A stretch of DNA of 41,420 bases from a virus, in the IMG/VR virus record IMGVR_UViG_3300032435_000023, positions 1 to 41,420 of that record; one strand, 5' to 3'. Shown here piece after piece: positions 28,066-36,926 of the stretch. Position 1 is the first letter of the stretch, and the number at the start of each line of letters is the position of its first letter. The translations under genes were made by a program, and so were the position numbers. The notes below the pieces were generated by a model. That model worked only from the letters and a program-made list of their open reading frames with translations. It was not told where the DNA came from and did not search any database.

Positions 28066-29859
28066 ATGTCAATTAGTTTGCAGAGATACGTTAATATCAA
28101 TTCTGTTGTGGGCGCTGGTGAAGTTGTAAATCAGCGTGCTTTAGTATCTCGTTGCTTTACAGGAAATACATTACTTGCACCTGGTAATTTTTTGCAATTT
28201 ACAACAGCGGCTGATGTAGGTACGTTTTTTGGATTAAATTCGGAAGAGTATTATCGGGCGGCTTTTTACTTCGGATGGATAAGCAAAAACGGACTTTTTC
28301 CTCCTTTTATTCAGTTTGCCAGATGGGTTGATGTAGCTAGCGCGCCTTTAATTCGTTCTATTCCCGATGAAAATCCAGATCAAGCGCAATCGTTAGCCAC
28401 GTGGGTTGCTATAACAGATGGATCTTTTGGCATTACTATCGGTGCAGAAGCTTACGTTTTAACTGCCCTTGATTTTACTGGCTTATCAAGTTTGGCCGAT
28501 GTTGCTGATTACATAGAGACAGCGGTTCAAGCAATAGGCGGCGCAAGCGCTCAATTTACAGGATCTACAATAACAGTTGTGGGTAGTGGATTTTTGTTCA
28601 CGGGCGGTCTAGCTGTTAGTAATTCAGCGGTGTCTATTCAACAAGCAACGGGCGGAACGGATATAAGCGGCATAGGTTTGTTAGGATGGTATCCTGGCGA
28701 TACTTATACTAACAATTTATTTAGTAGTGTTACTTATCTGGCAAACGCTTCGTGGATAGCTGGCTCAGTTGTTGAAGCAATAACATCAACATTGAACGCC
28801 TCTTCTAGCGTATCAGATAATTTTGGTTCGTTTTTATTCTTAAACAACTTATCATTAAATTTAGCTGAGATTGAAGAAGCGGCGACGTGGAATACTGGTG
28901 CTGTTAATAACAATAAATATTTATATGTTGTTCCTGTTGTTGCTGCAAACGTAACCAGTTATTTAACTTCACCTAGCACTTTGATAGCCTCTGCCGGTTT
29001 AGCTTTAACTTTATCACAATCATCAACTGTTCAATCTGGAATCACGGCAAGTGGATCGAGTGTAATAACTGGTTTAAATAGCACTACTAGCTTACAAGTA
29101 GGAATGCCGGTCTCCGGATCAGGTATTACCGTCGGCGCTGTTATTATAGCCATTCCTAGTTTCAACAGCGTGCAAATATCAATAAACGCTACTGCAACCG
29201 CAACTGTTTCACTAACCTTTTCCACAATCCAGTTTCCTGAAATGGCTCCAGCAATGATTGCCGCAGCGACTGACTATAGCCAGATAAACGCGGTTCAAAA
29301 TTACATGTTCCAAGTTTTTCCAGGTTTAACACCGCTTGTTACTACTGATAGCGCCGCAAGTTCCTATGATGCATTGTCGTTAAATTATTACGGTCAAACA
29401 CAAACAGCAGGCATTGAATATAATTTTTATCAGCGTGGATTGTTGCAGGGAGAATCTACGGACGCGTTAGATCAAAACATTTACGTAAATGAAGCATGGT
29501 TAAAGAATGCACTGGGTAGCTCTTTAATGAGTTTGTTATTGGCTTTAAGTCAATTGCCAGCTAACGCGCAAGGAAAGGGATTAACTCTTTTAGCAATACA
29601 AAGCGTTATCGATCAATCCTTATTAAACGGCGTTATCTCAGTAGGCAAGCTTCTAACATCGACACAACAAGCTTTTATTACATCAATTACAGGTGATAAT
29701 AATTCTTGGTATCAAGTTCAAAATAATGGGTATTGGGTCGATGTTGTTATTGGAGTAATACCTGATTTATCGCCCGTCCAGTATCAAGCATCATACACGC
29801 TTGTTTACTCGAAAGATGACGTAATACGTAAAATTGTTGGCCAAGATATTTTAATTTAA
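28066..29859 (+). CDS. Tail sheath protein, DUF3383 type, with an inserted beta domain
   Basis: 597 residues; contracts during injection. The N-terminal half (VNQRALVSRCFTGNTLLAPG, FFGLNSEEYYRAAFYFGWIS) and C-terminal half (YNFYQRGLLQGESTDALDQN, YSKDDVIRKIVGQDILI) are DUF3383 sheath sequence. Residues about 320-385 form an extra beta domain (ASGSSVITGLNSTTSLQVGM, PVSGSGITVG, TVSLTF) that also occurs in the tail fibre at 36927. The insert may be a surface decoration. It establishes a contractile tail. Confidence 0.9.
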   Translation: MSISLQRYVNINSVVGAGEVVNQRALVSRCFTGNTLLAPGNFLQFTTAADVGTFFGLNSEEYYRAAFYFGWISKNGLFPPFIQFARWVDVASAPLIRSIPDENPDQAQSLATWVAITDGSFGITIGAEAYVLTALDFTGLSSLADVADYIETAVQAIGGASAQFTGSTITVVGSGFLFTGGLAVSNSAVSIQQATGGTDISGIGLLGWYPGDTYTNNLFSSVTYLANASWIAGSVVEAITSTLNASSSVSDNFGSFLFLNNLSLNLAEIEEAATWNTGAVNNNKYLYVVPVVAANVTSYLTSPSTLIASAGLALTLSQSSTVQSGITASGSSVITGLNSTTSLQVGMPVSGSGITVGAVIIAIPSFNSVQISINATATATVSLTFSTIQFPEMAPAMIAAATDYSQINAVQNYMFQVFPGLTPLVTTDSAASSYDALSLNYYGQTQTAGIEYNFYQRGLLQGESTDALDQNIYVNEAWLKNALGSSLMSLLLALSQLPANAQGKGLTLLAIQSVIDQSLLNGVISVGKLLTSTQQAFITSITGDNNSWYQVQNNGYWVDVVIGVIPDLSPVQYQASYTLVYSKDDVIRKIVGQDILI

Positions 29860-29869
29860 GGGGTAAATA

Positions 29870-30313
29870 ATGAATAATATTTCAGGTTTTGGATTGGGAA
29901 TTACTATTCTCGCATCAAACACATACCCAATCGGCATACAAATAACGCAGTACTCAGATGACACCGACCCTTTAGATATTGCCGGTTTACAAATCGGCGA
30001 TACGGCAATGGGATTGAATGGCGACTTGATTACATGGGCAAAAGCAAATCCCATCAAAGCAACAATTAGCGTTATTCCCCAAAGTGAAAATGATAAAGAT
30101 TTATCTATTTTGTTAAGTGCTAACAGGCCGGGAAAAGGAAAAATACCTATTCGGGACGTAATAAGTATGGTTATTGGTTACCCTGATGGTAGTTTTGTTT
30201 TGCTAACAAATGGCATTTTAACTGATGGTACTCCTTTGTCTCCTGTTGCTAGCAGTGGTCGATTAAAGACTCGGATATATTCATTTACTTTTGAATCGTA
30301 TGTAGGTGTTTGA
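29870..30313 (+). CDS. Tail tube protein, DUF3277 type
   Basis: 147 residues right after the sheath gene. The DUF3277 signature is visible: VIPQSENDKDLSILLSANRP, IRDVISMVIGYPDGSFVLLT, NGILTDGTPL, and a final LKTRIYSFTFES. It polymerises into the inner tube inside the sheath. RBS AGGGG 9 bases upstream. Confidence 0.9.
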   Translation: MNNISGFGLGITILASNTYPIGIQITQYSDDTDPLDIAGLQIGDTAMGLNGDLITWAKANPIKATISVIPQSENDKDLSILLSANRPGKGKIPIRDVISMVIGYPDGSFVLLTNGILTDGTPLSPVASSGRLKTRIYSFTFESYVGV

Positions 30314-30325
30314 TAGGGGTTTTAT

Positions 30326-30754
30326 ATGTTACGAGATACAAAAGAAATAAATCTTGAGGGCAAAACTTACGTTTTGTCCAAGTTTCCTTGCGTAGCTGGT
30401 CGCGAAATTGTGACGCAATATCCGATGACTGCTATGCCAAAAATTGGCGACTATCCCGCTAATGAAATTTTAATGTACAAAATTATGTGCTATGTAGGCG
30501 TGATAGTTGAAGGACACAAAGAACCATTAGTTTTAAATACGCCAAGTTTAGTTGATAACCATATTTTGAATTTTGAACTTTTATTACGTATTGAAAAGGA
30601 GATGATTTCATATAATTGTTCTTTTTTTCACAACGGCAAGATCTCAAGCTTTCTAGAAGATTTAGCGGCGAAAGTCCCAGCGTGGATTTCGTCAACGTTG
30701 ACCCAATGGTGGCCACAATCATCGAATCAGGAAAAGCCACCTATCGAGAGTTGA
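30326..30754 (+). CDS. Tail assembly chaperone, zero-frame product
   Basis: 142 residues between the tube and tape-measure genes, the usual place of the chaperone pair. MLRDTKEINLEGKTYVLSKF and a middle VGREIVTQYPMTAMPKIGDY-like run are typical, ending in a Trp-rich helix. The stop at 30752-30754 is overlapped by an open -1 frame to 30858. The chaperone wraps the tape measure while the tube grows. Confidence 0.8.
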   Translation: MLRDTKEINLEGKTYVLSKFPCVAGREIVTQYPMTAMPKIGDYPANEILMYKIMCYVGVIVEGHKEPLVLNTPSLVDNHILNFELLLRIEKEMISYNCSFFHNGKISSFLEDLAAKVPAWISSTLTQWWPQSSNQEKPPIES

Positions 30755-30858
30755 AAGAATATTATACTCTTGAAGAAGCGTTTGATATCTGGGAAGTGAT
30801 TATTATTTCCAGATATAATGAGAATCTTGCCGTGGAACATCAGCAAAAAAGGAAATAA
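30616..30858 (+). CDS. Tail assembly chaperone, -1 frame extension
   Basis: Open -1 frame whose end (ATYRELKEYYTLEEAFDIWE, then VIIISRYNENLAVEHQQ) resembles the second part of phage tail chaperones. It has no credible start of its own. Fusion by -1 slippage could occur at the T run 30622-30628 or at GGAAAAG (30730-30736); the true N-terminal boundary depends on which is used, so the left coordinate is a frame limit. Two frames, short overlap and position before the tape measure match the classical arrangement. Confidence 0.65.
   Translation: MFFFSQRQDLKLSRRFSGESPSVDFVNVDPMVATIIESGKATYRELKEYYTLEEAFDIWEVIIISRYNENLAVEHQQKRK
30622..30628 (+). promoter_or_regulatory. Candidate -1 ribosomal slippery heptamer
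   Basis: In the chaperone frame the bases read as T TTT TTT, which permits full re-pairing after a -1 slip. A second, weaker candidate G GAA AAG lies in the same frame at 30730-30736, close to the zero-frame stop. No structured stimulator is obvious downstream of the first. Confidence 0.45.
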
Positions 30859-30859
30859 A

Positions 30860-32116
30860 ATGGCCGTCTTGGATACTTTTTACTTAATGTTCAAATCCGA
30901 CACCAGCGATCTAAAAAAAGGTGTCGGAGAAGTTCAAAAGATTATAAGCGGCCTATCTAGTGTTCTTAGCGCAGCAATCCCCGCAGCTTTCGGAATTGCT
31001 GGCATAAAAAAAGCTATTGATTATGGCGTTGAACTTAGCCGAACATCACAAAAACTAGGCGCAAATGCCGCTGATATTCAAGCATGGGGCAATGCTGTCG
31101 AAATAGCAGGGGGCAACGCTAAGCAATTTGAAAGTACACTTTCATCAATGTCAGCAAAATTTAATACAACCTCTGATACTATTCTTAAAGTTTTGCCTCG
31201 TTATGCCGATTTACTCAGCAAGCTAAGCCCATCTAGAGCGCAACAAGTAGGTAGAAATTTAGGGCTTGATGAAAGTACTATATTGTTATTACAACGCGGC
31301 AGACGTGAATTAGATGGATTTTTAAGGCGACAAAAAGAACTGGGAACGTTAACAAAAGAAGATACAGAAACGTTTAAAAAATACGATCAATCCGTTACTA
31401 AAGCAAGCCAATCATTTGGACGTTTAAATCAAGTCTTAGCGTTAACTTCTATTCCATTTCTAACAACAGCTATGAATGCGCTTGATAGAGCTTTTATTTA
31501 CTTTATTGACCATCAAGATTTAATAATTGGGGGAATAATTGCTTTAACCGCGGCAACAACAGTGCTCGGTTTTACGTTTGGAGCTTTGTCATTGCCAGTT
31601 ATCGGTGTTACTTCTCTTGTTCTCGCGTTAAGCGCTGTTTTTGCTATTGCGTACGAAGATATAAAAGCGTTTATTGAAGGCAGTGAATCACTAATAGGCG
31701 ATATTGTTAATTCTTTTCCTAATGCTGCTGCCGCCGTCAAATCGTTTTTTAATATTATGAAAGATGCAATAATGACTGTTATGCACCCGCTTGAATTGCT
31801 TGAAAAATTGTTTGATCGAATTATGTCAAAAATTCAAGGCTCATCAGGTGCAAAGTTATTAACTGATTTAACGAGCGGAGACCTATCTAAAGCAAAACAA
31901 ACGTTGATTGATGTTCGCGCTCAATCTAGAGATAGTTTAAATAAAGTTCCGTTTCTTGCGAGTGGAAATACTAATTCAAGCTCAGTAACTACCGGTGCAA
32001 TAACTATTAATACGCAAGCCACGGATGCGCAAGGAATTGCATCAAATTTAAAAGATAGGTTAGACCAGCAATATTCGCAGGTTGCCAACTATCATTCTGA
32101 TGGAGTGCTCGCATAA
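30860..32116 (+). CDS. Tail tape measure protein
   Basis: 418 residues from ATG 30860, with AAGGA 6 bases upstream. N-terminal MAVLDTFYLMFKSDTSDLKK and a long Ala/Leu/Ser helical chain with hydrophobic segments (IIALTAATTVLGFTFGALSL, IGVTSLVLALSAVFAIAY), which the protein uses to enter the membrane. Its modest length predicts a short tail, of the order of 60 nm by the usual ratio. It overlaps the next gene by one base. Confidence 0.88.
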   Translation: MAVLDTFYLMFKSDTSDLKKGVGEVQKIISGLSSVLSAAIPAAFGIAGIKKAIDYGVELSRTSQKLGANAADIQAWGNAVEIAGGNAKQFESTLSSMSAKFNTTSDTILKVLPRYADLLSKLSPSRAQQVGRNLGLDESTILLLQRGRRELDGFLRRQKELGTLTKEDTETFKKYDQSVTKASQSFGRLNQVLALTSIPFLTTAMNALDRAFIYFIDHQDLIIGGIIALTAATTVLGFTFGALSLPVIGVTSLVLALSAVFAIAYEDIKAFIEGSESLIGDIVNSFPNAAAAVKSFFNIMKDAIMTVMHPLELLEKLFDRIMSKIQGSSGAKLLTDLTSGDLSKAKQTLIDVRAQSRDSLNKVPFLASGNTNSSSVTTGAITINTQATDAQGIASNLKDRLDQQYSQVANYHSDGVLA

Positions 32117-32661
32117 TGGCTATAGTGCAAAATATTGTTAATACGATTTTACCATCTTTTGCTTTTGATTATGTAGCTGTTTTAACTCAAGACTATAAGC
32201 AAGTTTTTAAAGATGCCCGGCCGCTTAAAGCCATTGTAAAAGAAGAAGCAAAATTAATGGAGCATCCGGTAGAAACCGGAATAACAATAGTTGATCACAG
32301 AATAATATTGCCTATTGAAATAGAAATATCTCTTATTCTTCCATCGGCGGACTATAAAAATACTTACAATCAAATTAGAGAACTGTATTTAAACGCAACT
32401 CTTTTAATTGTTCAAACTCGGTCGGGCGTATATTTAAATCAGCTTATACAATCGATGCCGCACGAAGAAGATCCCTCTATGTACGATGTTTTTTCCATTG
32501 CTTTAAGCTGCAAGCAAGTGCAGTTTGTAACCGCTTCTTTTTCAAATACTCCTGCCAAGTCGTCAAACACAAACACAGCAGACAGAGGCACACAACAATC
32601 TAAAACAGTATCAAGACCAACTGCCGCGCAACAAATAAGAAACAAACTACTAGGGAGATGA
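32116..32661 (+). CDS. Dit-like baseplate protein
   Basis: 181 residues. FAFDYVAVLTQDYKQVFKDA, KLMEHPVETGITIVDHRIIL, IEIEISLILP and RELYLNATLLIVQTRSGVYL match Dit-like tail proteins, which form the ring beneath the tail tube. The C-terminus is a Ser/Asn/Thr-rich linker and a basic helix. It starts in a TAATG overlap with the tape measure gene. Confidence 0.85.
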   Translation: MAIVQNIVNTILPSFAFDYVAVLTQDYKQVFKDARPLKAIVKEEAKLMEHPVETGITIVDHRIILPIEIEISLILPSADYKNTYNQIRELYLNATLLIVQTRSGVYLNQLIQSMPHEEDPSMYDVFSIALSCKQVQFVTASFSNTPAKSSNTNTADRGTQQSKTVSRPTAAQQIRNKLLGR

Positions 32662-32662
32662 A

Positions 32663-33061
32663 ATGGTTGATATTCCGCTTATTGCAATACCAAATCAATC
32701 GCTTTCTGTGCAACTGGACAGTAATTTAGTTGATGACGCTAACAATACGCCTAATCTAGTAAATTTTGATATAAAAATACATTCTTGCAACAACAACCCA
32801 GAAACCCCAGGAACGGCAATAATGTCTGTAACAATCACTGTTAATAGCGGTGTGTTGCCGGTTGTTTTAGTAGAAAATGTTCGAGCATCATCCAGTGGAA
32901 CACTTTTAGGGTATGATTATTTAGAAGAATACGGAGATTTTATTTTCACAACAAAAAACGATGAGTACCCTGATTATAATGAATTTGGTATCACGCAGTT
33001 TTTAACGTACGTTTCATCCGCTGAAATTGGTTTGTTAAGAGATAGCAATGACCAATCTTAA
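32663..33061 (+). CDS. Baseplate plug protein (Pam3 gp18-like)
   Basis: 132 residues of mixed beta type: VDIPLIAIPNQSLSVQLDSN, FDIKIHSCNN, LLGYDYLEEYGDFIFTTKND and FLTYVSSAEIGLL. This pattern fits the small plug protein that fills the baseplate of simple myoviruses such as cyanophage Pam3. It lies between the Dit-like and hub genes, as it should. Overlaps the hub start by 14 bases. Confidence 0.78.
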   Translation: MVDIPLIAIPNQSLSVQLDSNLVDDANNTPNLVNFDIKIHSCNNNPETPGTAIMSVTITVNSGVLPVVLVENVRASSSGTLLGYDYLEEYGDFIFTTKNDEYPDYNEFGITQFLTYVSSAEIGLLRDSNDQS

Positions 33062-33887
33062 TTTAGATCCGCGCATAGTATCCGTTAGTCTTGAAGTTAA
33101 CGGGAAAATAAAAACTTATTCCAGCCCTCTTAGCATCAAAGCTACGGGTACAAAGTTTGCTAACGCCCTGCAAAACGAGGCTACAATTACAATATACAAT
33201 CTAGATAAAACCACTCAAGATTATTTATTAACAGAAACCACCCCTTTTAATCTTAATAGACAAGTAAAAACTTTAACGCTAAAGGCTGGGCGACAATCTT
33301 ACGGAACGGCAGTTATATATACAGGTAATATTGTTAGTTCTTCAGTAACTCAACCGCCGGACACAGGAATAATTTTAAAGTGTTTAACAGGTAATTTTTT
33401 AAAAGGAAACGTGATTGCTAGTAATATAAATTCGCAAGCATCATTAGAAACCGTAGGCGGTCAAGTTGCACAACAATTAGGGCTGTCATACGTATACCAA
33501 GCTCAAGAAAAAACAGTTAACAGTTATAATTTTACTGGAAGTGCACCCAAGCAAGTTCAGTTAATTAATTCGCTTGGGGGCGTTAATGCTTTTGTTGATA
33601 ACAACACGCTATACATTAAAGACGGATTAATTCCAATAACGGGAACCACAAGACTATTAGATGCAAGTAGCGGAATGGTTGGTATACCAGAATTTACAGA
33701 ACAAGGCTTAAAAGTAACGTTTTTGTTAGATAATAAAACCAGTATTGGAGGAGGATTAGATATAAAATCTTCGGTATATCCTTCAATTAACGGAAAATAT
33801 GTTATTTATAAACTAGGGTTTAATATAACTACTCGTGACACCCCTTTTTATTATGTAGCAGAATGTGCGAGGATTTCGGGAAAATGA
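33048..33887 (+). CDS. Baseplate hub protein (T4 gp27-like)
   Basis: 279 residues with beta-rich N-half: VSVSLEVNGKIKTYSSPLSI, EATITIYNLDKTTQDYLLTE, VIYTGNIVSSS. The middle NSQASLETVGGQVAQQLGLS and the GGVNAFVDNNTLYIKDGLIP motif are common to tail hub proteins. It lies between the plug and spike genes. Forms the central trimer that carries the spike. Confidence 0.82.
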   Translation: MTNLNLDPRIVSVSLEVNGKIKTYSSPLSIKATGTKFANALQNEATITIYNLDKTTQDYLLTETTPFNLNRQVKTLTLKAGRQSYGTAVIYTGNIVSSSVTQPPDTGIILKCLTGNFLKGNVIASNINSQASLETVGGQVAQQLGLSYVYQAQEKTVNSYNFTGSAPKQVQLINSLGGVNAFVDNNTLYIKDGLIPITGTTRLLDASSGMVGIPEFTEQGLKVTFLLDNKTSIGGGLDIKSSVYPSINGKYVIYKLGFNITTRDTPFYYVAECARISGK

Positions 33888-34558
33888 CTTTTATTAATAA
33901 TCCAGATATTGACCCGGCTAATAATTATACGCTGGTTGGCGTAACGGAGTTTGCTTTTAAAAAGATGCAGCAAGCAATAAATGGTATGTTGCCGGCAAAA
34001 GTTATTGAGTACGATCGCACAACTAATCGAGTTAGTGTGCAGCTATCTATAGATTTACGAACAACGTCTGGCGGTTCTGTATCACGTGCCCAGCTGTCTA
34101 GCATCCCTGTTTTTTGTTTAGGGGGTGGATCGTTTAGCGTAAGTTTTCCACTAGAAGCTGGCGATACGGGATGGGTGCTTGCAAGCGATAGAGATATATC
34201 AGAATTCTTGAAGAACTACGATCAAGCTGCACCCCCGACAACTCGAATGTATAATTTTGCAGATGGTGTTTTTTATCCCGATGTGATGCAAACATATAAC
34301 ATCACAGACGCAAAAAAAGATTATGCAATCATACAAAGCGAAGATGGAAATATTACAATTGAATTGGGTGTAAACACAGTTACCGGAGCTAAAGAAATTA
34401 ATGTTTTAGCAGACAGGGTTAATATTGCTTTAAATAACACAGCAACCGGTTTTGTTACTGTAAATGGCAATTTAATTGTGAGTGGAACAGTAACAGCGCA
34501 GGTGCTTACACCAACGGGCGCACCTATTGTCCCCTTTCCTCCACCTTTTCCGCCTTAG
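33884..34558 (+). CDS. Baseplate spike, Gp138-type
   Basis: 224 residues from ATG 33884, overlapping the hub stop by ATGA. The N-domain (AKVIEYDRTTNRVSVQLSID, IPVFCLGGGSFSVSFPLEAG, DTGWVLASDRDISEF) is the OB-like Gp138/Gp45 N-terminal module. Then comes a triple-beta-helix-like stretch (ITIELGVNTVTGAKEINVLA, TVNGNLIVSGTVTA) and a Pro-rich tip. It punctures the outer membrane after sheath contraction. Confidence 0.85.
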   Translation: MTFINNPDIDPANNYTLVGVTEFAFKKMQQAINGMLPAKVIEYDRTTNRVSVQLSIDLRTTSGGSVSRAQLSSIPVFCLGGGSFSVSFPLEAGDTGWVLASDRDISEFLKNYDQAAPPTTRMYNFADGVFYPDVMQTYNITDAKKDYAIIQSEDGNITIELGVNTVTGAKEINVLADRVNIALNNTATGFVTVNGNLIVSGTVTAQVLTPTGAPIVPFPPPFPP

Positions 34559-34565
34559 GAGGCCT

Positions 34566-34976
34566 ATGCCAGATTTAACGATTTCATCTAACGTAAACAA
34601 CTTGTCCAGCATTAACGGCAGAAGCGTTGCTTTTAACGATATTTATTTAGATCAATTCGATAACATTTCCGTTAGCGTTGATTTATTGGCTGTTCTTGAA
34701 GACTGTGCCCAATCGGCTAGAACGGTTTTAGGGGAGTGTATATTTAACGTCAATGAAGGAATACCATACAAACAAGTTGTCTGGGTGGGCGTTCCAAATA
34801 TACCTCAATTTTCAGCGTCATTACGTGCAGCGTTTTTGTCTGTTGAAGGGGTAACCGACGTTATATCTCTAGATATAGTTCAAACAAATAATACGTCTAT
34901 TAGCTCGCAATCCGCGGATATGCTAACCTATGTTGCAAATATACAAACAATTTATGGAACGGGGATTATACAATGA
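34566..34976 (+). CDS. Baseplate wedge protein, gp25-like
   Basis: 136 residues from ATG 34566, with AGGAGG just upstream. DLLAVLEDCAQSARTVLGEC, FNVNEGIPYKQVVWVGVPNI and SLRAAFLSVEGVTDVISLDI show the gp25 wedge layout, including an NEGIP-type motif. It links sheath and baseplate. It overlaps the J-like gene by 4 bases. An alternative start at 34527 is not supported by a ribosome site. Confidence 0.83.
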   Translation: MPDLTISSNVNNLSSINGRSVAFNDIYLDQFDNISVSVDLLAVLEDCAQSARTVLGECIFNVNEGIPYKQVVWVGVPNIPQFSASLRAAFLSVEGVTDVISLDIVQTNNTSISSQSADMLTYVANIQTIYGTGIIQ

Positions 34977-36196
34977 CCGCAACAGTTTATAATTTTAATT
35001 TGAGCACGGCGGGCGTTGTAGTTGATGATACTTCAATTATTCAAGCCGAAGTTCAAAATGAATACTCGGTTTTGTTTGGCGGAGATATGGACGTTACATC
35101 TCCATCAACGCCTCAGGGTTTGTTAATTAACGCGGAAACTTTGGCTCGCGTTAACATCGCAAATAATAACGCTACTTTAGCCAATCAAATTAATCCAAAC
35201 TTTGCAGGCGGCGTTTTTCTTGATTCCATTCTTTCATTAATGGGTTCACAGCGATTAACAGAAACGTTTAGTATCGTTCAAATAACATACACGGCCACAC
35301 CCGCTACGGTAATTTTATCTGGATTTCAAATAAGAGACACAAATGGAAACATTTGGTTATCAAGTGACAGCGCAACAATTCCCGGAGGGGGTGTAGTTGA
35401 TAGCGTACAATTTCAATGCGAAGTTCCAGGCGAAATTGTTGTGTCGGCTTTATCGACATGGGTGCAAGTTGTTCCGGTTTCCGGATTGTCTGTTACTAAT
35501 GTCGCAGACAACAGTAATACAGGCACGCTGGAACAATCAGATGCGCAAGCTCGTTTGTTTCGCTTAAACACTTTGTTTTTGCAAGGTAATGCCAGCGCTG
35601 GATCAATTATTTCTTCAGTTAGCAATGCGCTAGGTGTGTCAAGTTTGTCATTTTTAGAAAATGATGGAGTTGCGGCTACAATAAATGGTATATCGATGCT
35701 AGCAAATTCGATTTATCTTTGCGTAAATGGCGGAACAAGTGAAGATATAGCGGCGGCAATGACAGCATCAAAAGCGTCGGGAATTGCTTACACTAACGGC
35801 GCAAGTTCCACGCCCATTACTTACTCTTACAGTGTGCCTGTTTCAGGTCAGTTAATTGATGTTAAATTTGATAGGCCTGATACGATTGATATTGGAGTAA
35901 AGGCAACAATAAAACTAAATCAACCTGTTCAGAACTACATAACTACCGTTAGAAATGCCATTTTATCTTACGCGGCTGGTGAAATAAGTGGGTTACCAGG
36001 CTTAACGGTTGGTCAAAGTGTTTCGCCTTTTGAAATTTCAAGCGCTATCGGCATTCAATATCCGCAAGTTTATGTTACAAAATTAGAGGTTCAAAATATT
36101 ACAGCTAGTGGCAGTTTGCAAACAATTCAAATAGACTTGAATTTATGGCAAATAGCCCAGATACAAGCTTCTAATATTTTAGTGGTGATCGGATGA
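34973..36196 (+). CDS. Baseplate J-like wedge protein (Mu gp47 type)
   Basis: 407 residues. Recognisable blocks: IIQAEVQNEYSVLFGGDMDV, TPQGLLINAETLARVNIANN, GGVFLDSILSLMGSQRLTET, ATIPGGGVVDSVQFQCEVPG, and GTLEQSDAQARLFRLNTLFL, the order seen in baseplate J proteins. The C-domain (AILSYAAGEISGLPGLTVGQ, FEISSAIGIQYPQVYVTKLE) is also typical. Forms the wedge arms of the baseplate. Confidence 0.88.
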   Translation: MTATVYNFNLSTAGVVVDDTSIIQAEVQNEYSVLFGGDMDVTSPSTPQGLLINAETLARVNIANNNATLANQINPNFAGGVFLDSILSLMGSQRLTETFSIVQITYTATPATVILSGFQIRDTNGNIWLSSDSATIPGGGVVDSVQFQCEVPGEIVVSALSTWVQVVPVSGLSVTNVADNSNTGTLEQSDAQARLFRLNTLFLQGNASAGSIISSVSNALGVSSLSFLENDGVAATINGISMLANSIYLCVNGGTSEDIAAAMTASKASGIAYTNGASSTPITYSYSVPVSGQLIDVKFDRPDTIDIGVKATIKLNQPVQNYITTVRNAILSYAAGEISGLPGLTVGQSVSPFEISSAIGIQYPQVYVTKLEVQNITASGSLQTIQIDLNLWQIAQIQASNILVVIG

Positions 36197-36912
36197 ATAT
36201 ACAAAAGTTTGATTACAGTGCCAACATTTTGCCATCAGTTTTGTGGCAATACGATCAAGCCATTAATTTGTTAAATATAATAAGAAATAAACAAGAATGG
36301 ATTGATAAAAATCAAACCGTTTTCTGGAATCTTTGGTATTCAACCGTTTTTAATATTTCAGCCGAAAACGTATTGATGACCGATTTTGGTTTAAATGTCT
36401 GGTCTTTTATTTTAAATGTGCCCTCTTTTATTCCTTTGTCTGTTTCCGATGATGAAATTTGGGGATTTAATTCATTCAATCCAACTTTTCCAACTTTTAC
36501 AAACGATAACCTAAATTTTGATAACGCTCCTTTTGCCGCATCAATTCCCGTTATCAATTTAAACGCAGCGCAACAACATTTTTTAATTTTACTAAAATAT
36601 TTTAATTGCACTTCACGGCTATCAATACAATCTTTTCTGCCTAATAATTACGAAGCAGAAACCACACCAAAAAACGTTTATAGTGATTCATTTTTATACG
36701 ATGTAAATACATATCTCCAATATCTTTGTTTCAATTTAGGGGAAAGTATTGGTTATTCTACTAATACAATTTTTTGCCACGACAATTTAGATTTAACTAT
36801 CAGTTATGTTTTTAGTGATTTATCAGCTTTTCCAACAGCTTTAAGATCGGCGATAGATTTATTGAAGTTATGGCCAAAACCGGCTGGTATTAAAATATCA
36901 TCATTTTCATAG
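36193..36912 (+). CDS. DUF2612 baseplate protein
   Basis: 239 residues. LWQYDQAINLLNIIRNKQEW, FWNLWYSTVFNISAENVLMT and DFGLNVWSFILNVPSFIP fit DUF2612, the wedge component following the J-like protein in this type of phage. FLPNNYEAETTPKNVYSDSF and the late LRSAIDLLKLWPKPAGIKIS are also characteristic. It probably anchors the fibres to the baseplate and overlaps the J-like stop by 4 bases. Confidence 0.85.
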   Translation: MNIQKFDYSANILPSVLWQYDQAINLLNIIRNKQEWIDKNQTVFWNLWYSTVFNISAENVLMTDFGLNVWSFILNVPSFIPLSVSDDEIWGFNSFNPTFPTFTNDNLNFDNAPFAASIPVINLNAAQQHFLILLKYFNCTSRLSIQSFLPNNYEAETTPKNVYSDSFLYDVNTYLQYLCFNLGESIGYSTNTIFCHDNLDLTISYVFSDLSAFPTALRSAIDLLKLWPKPAGIKISSFS

Positions 36913-36926
36913 GGAACTAAAATAAA

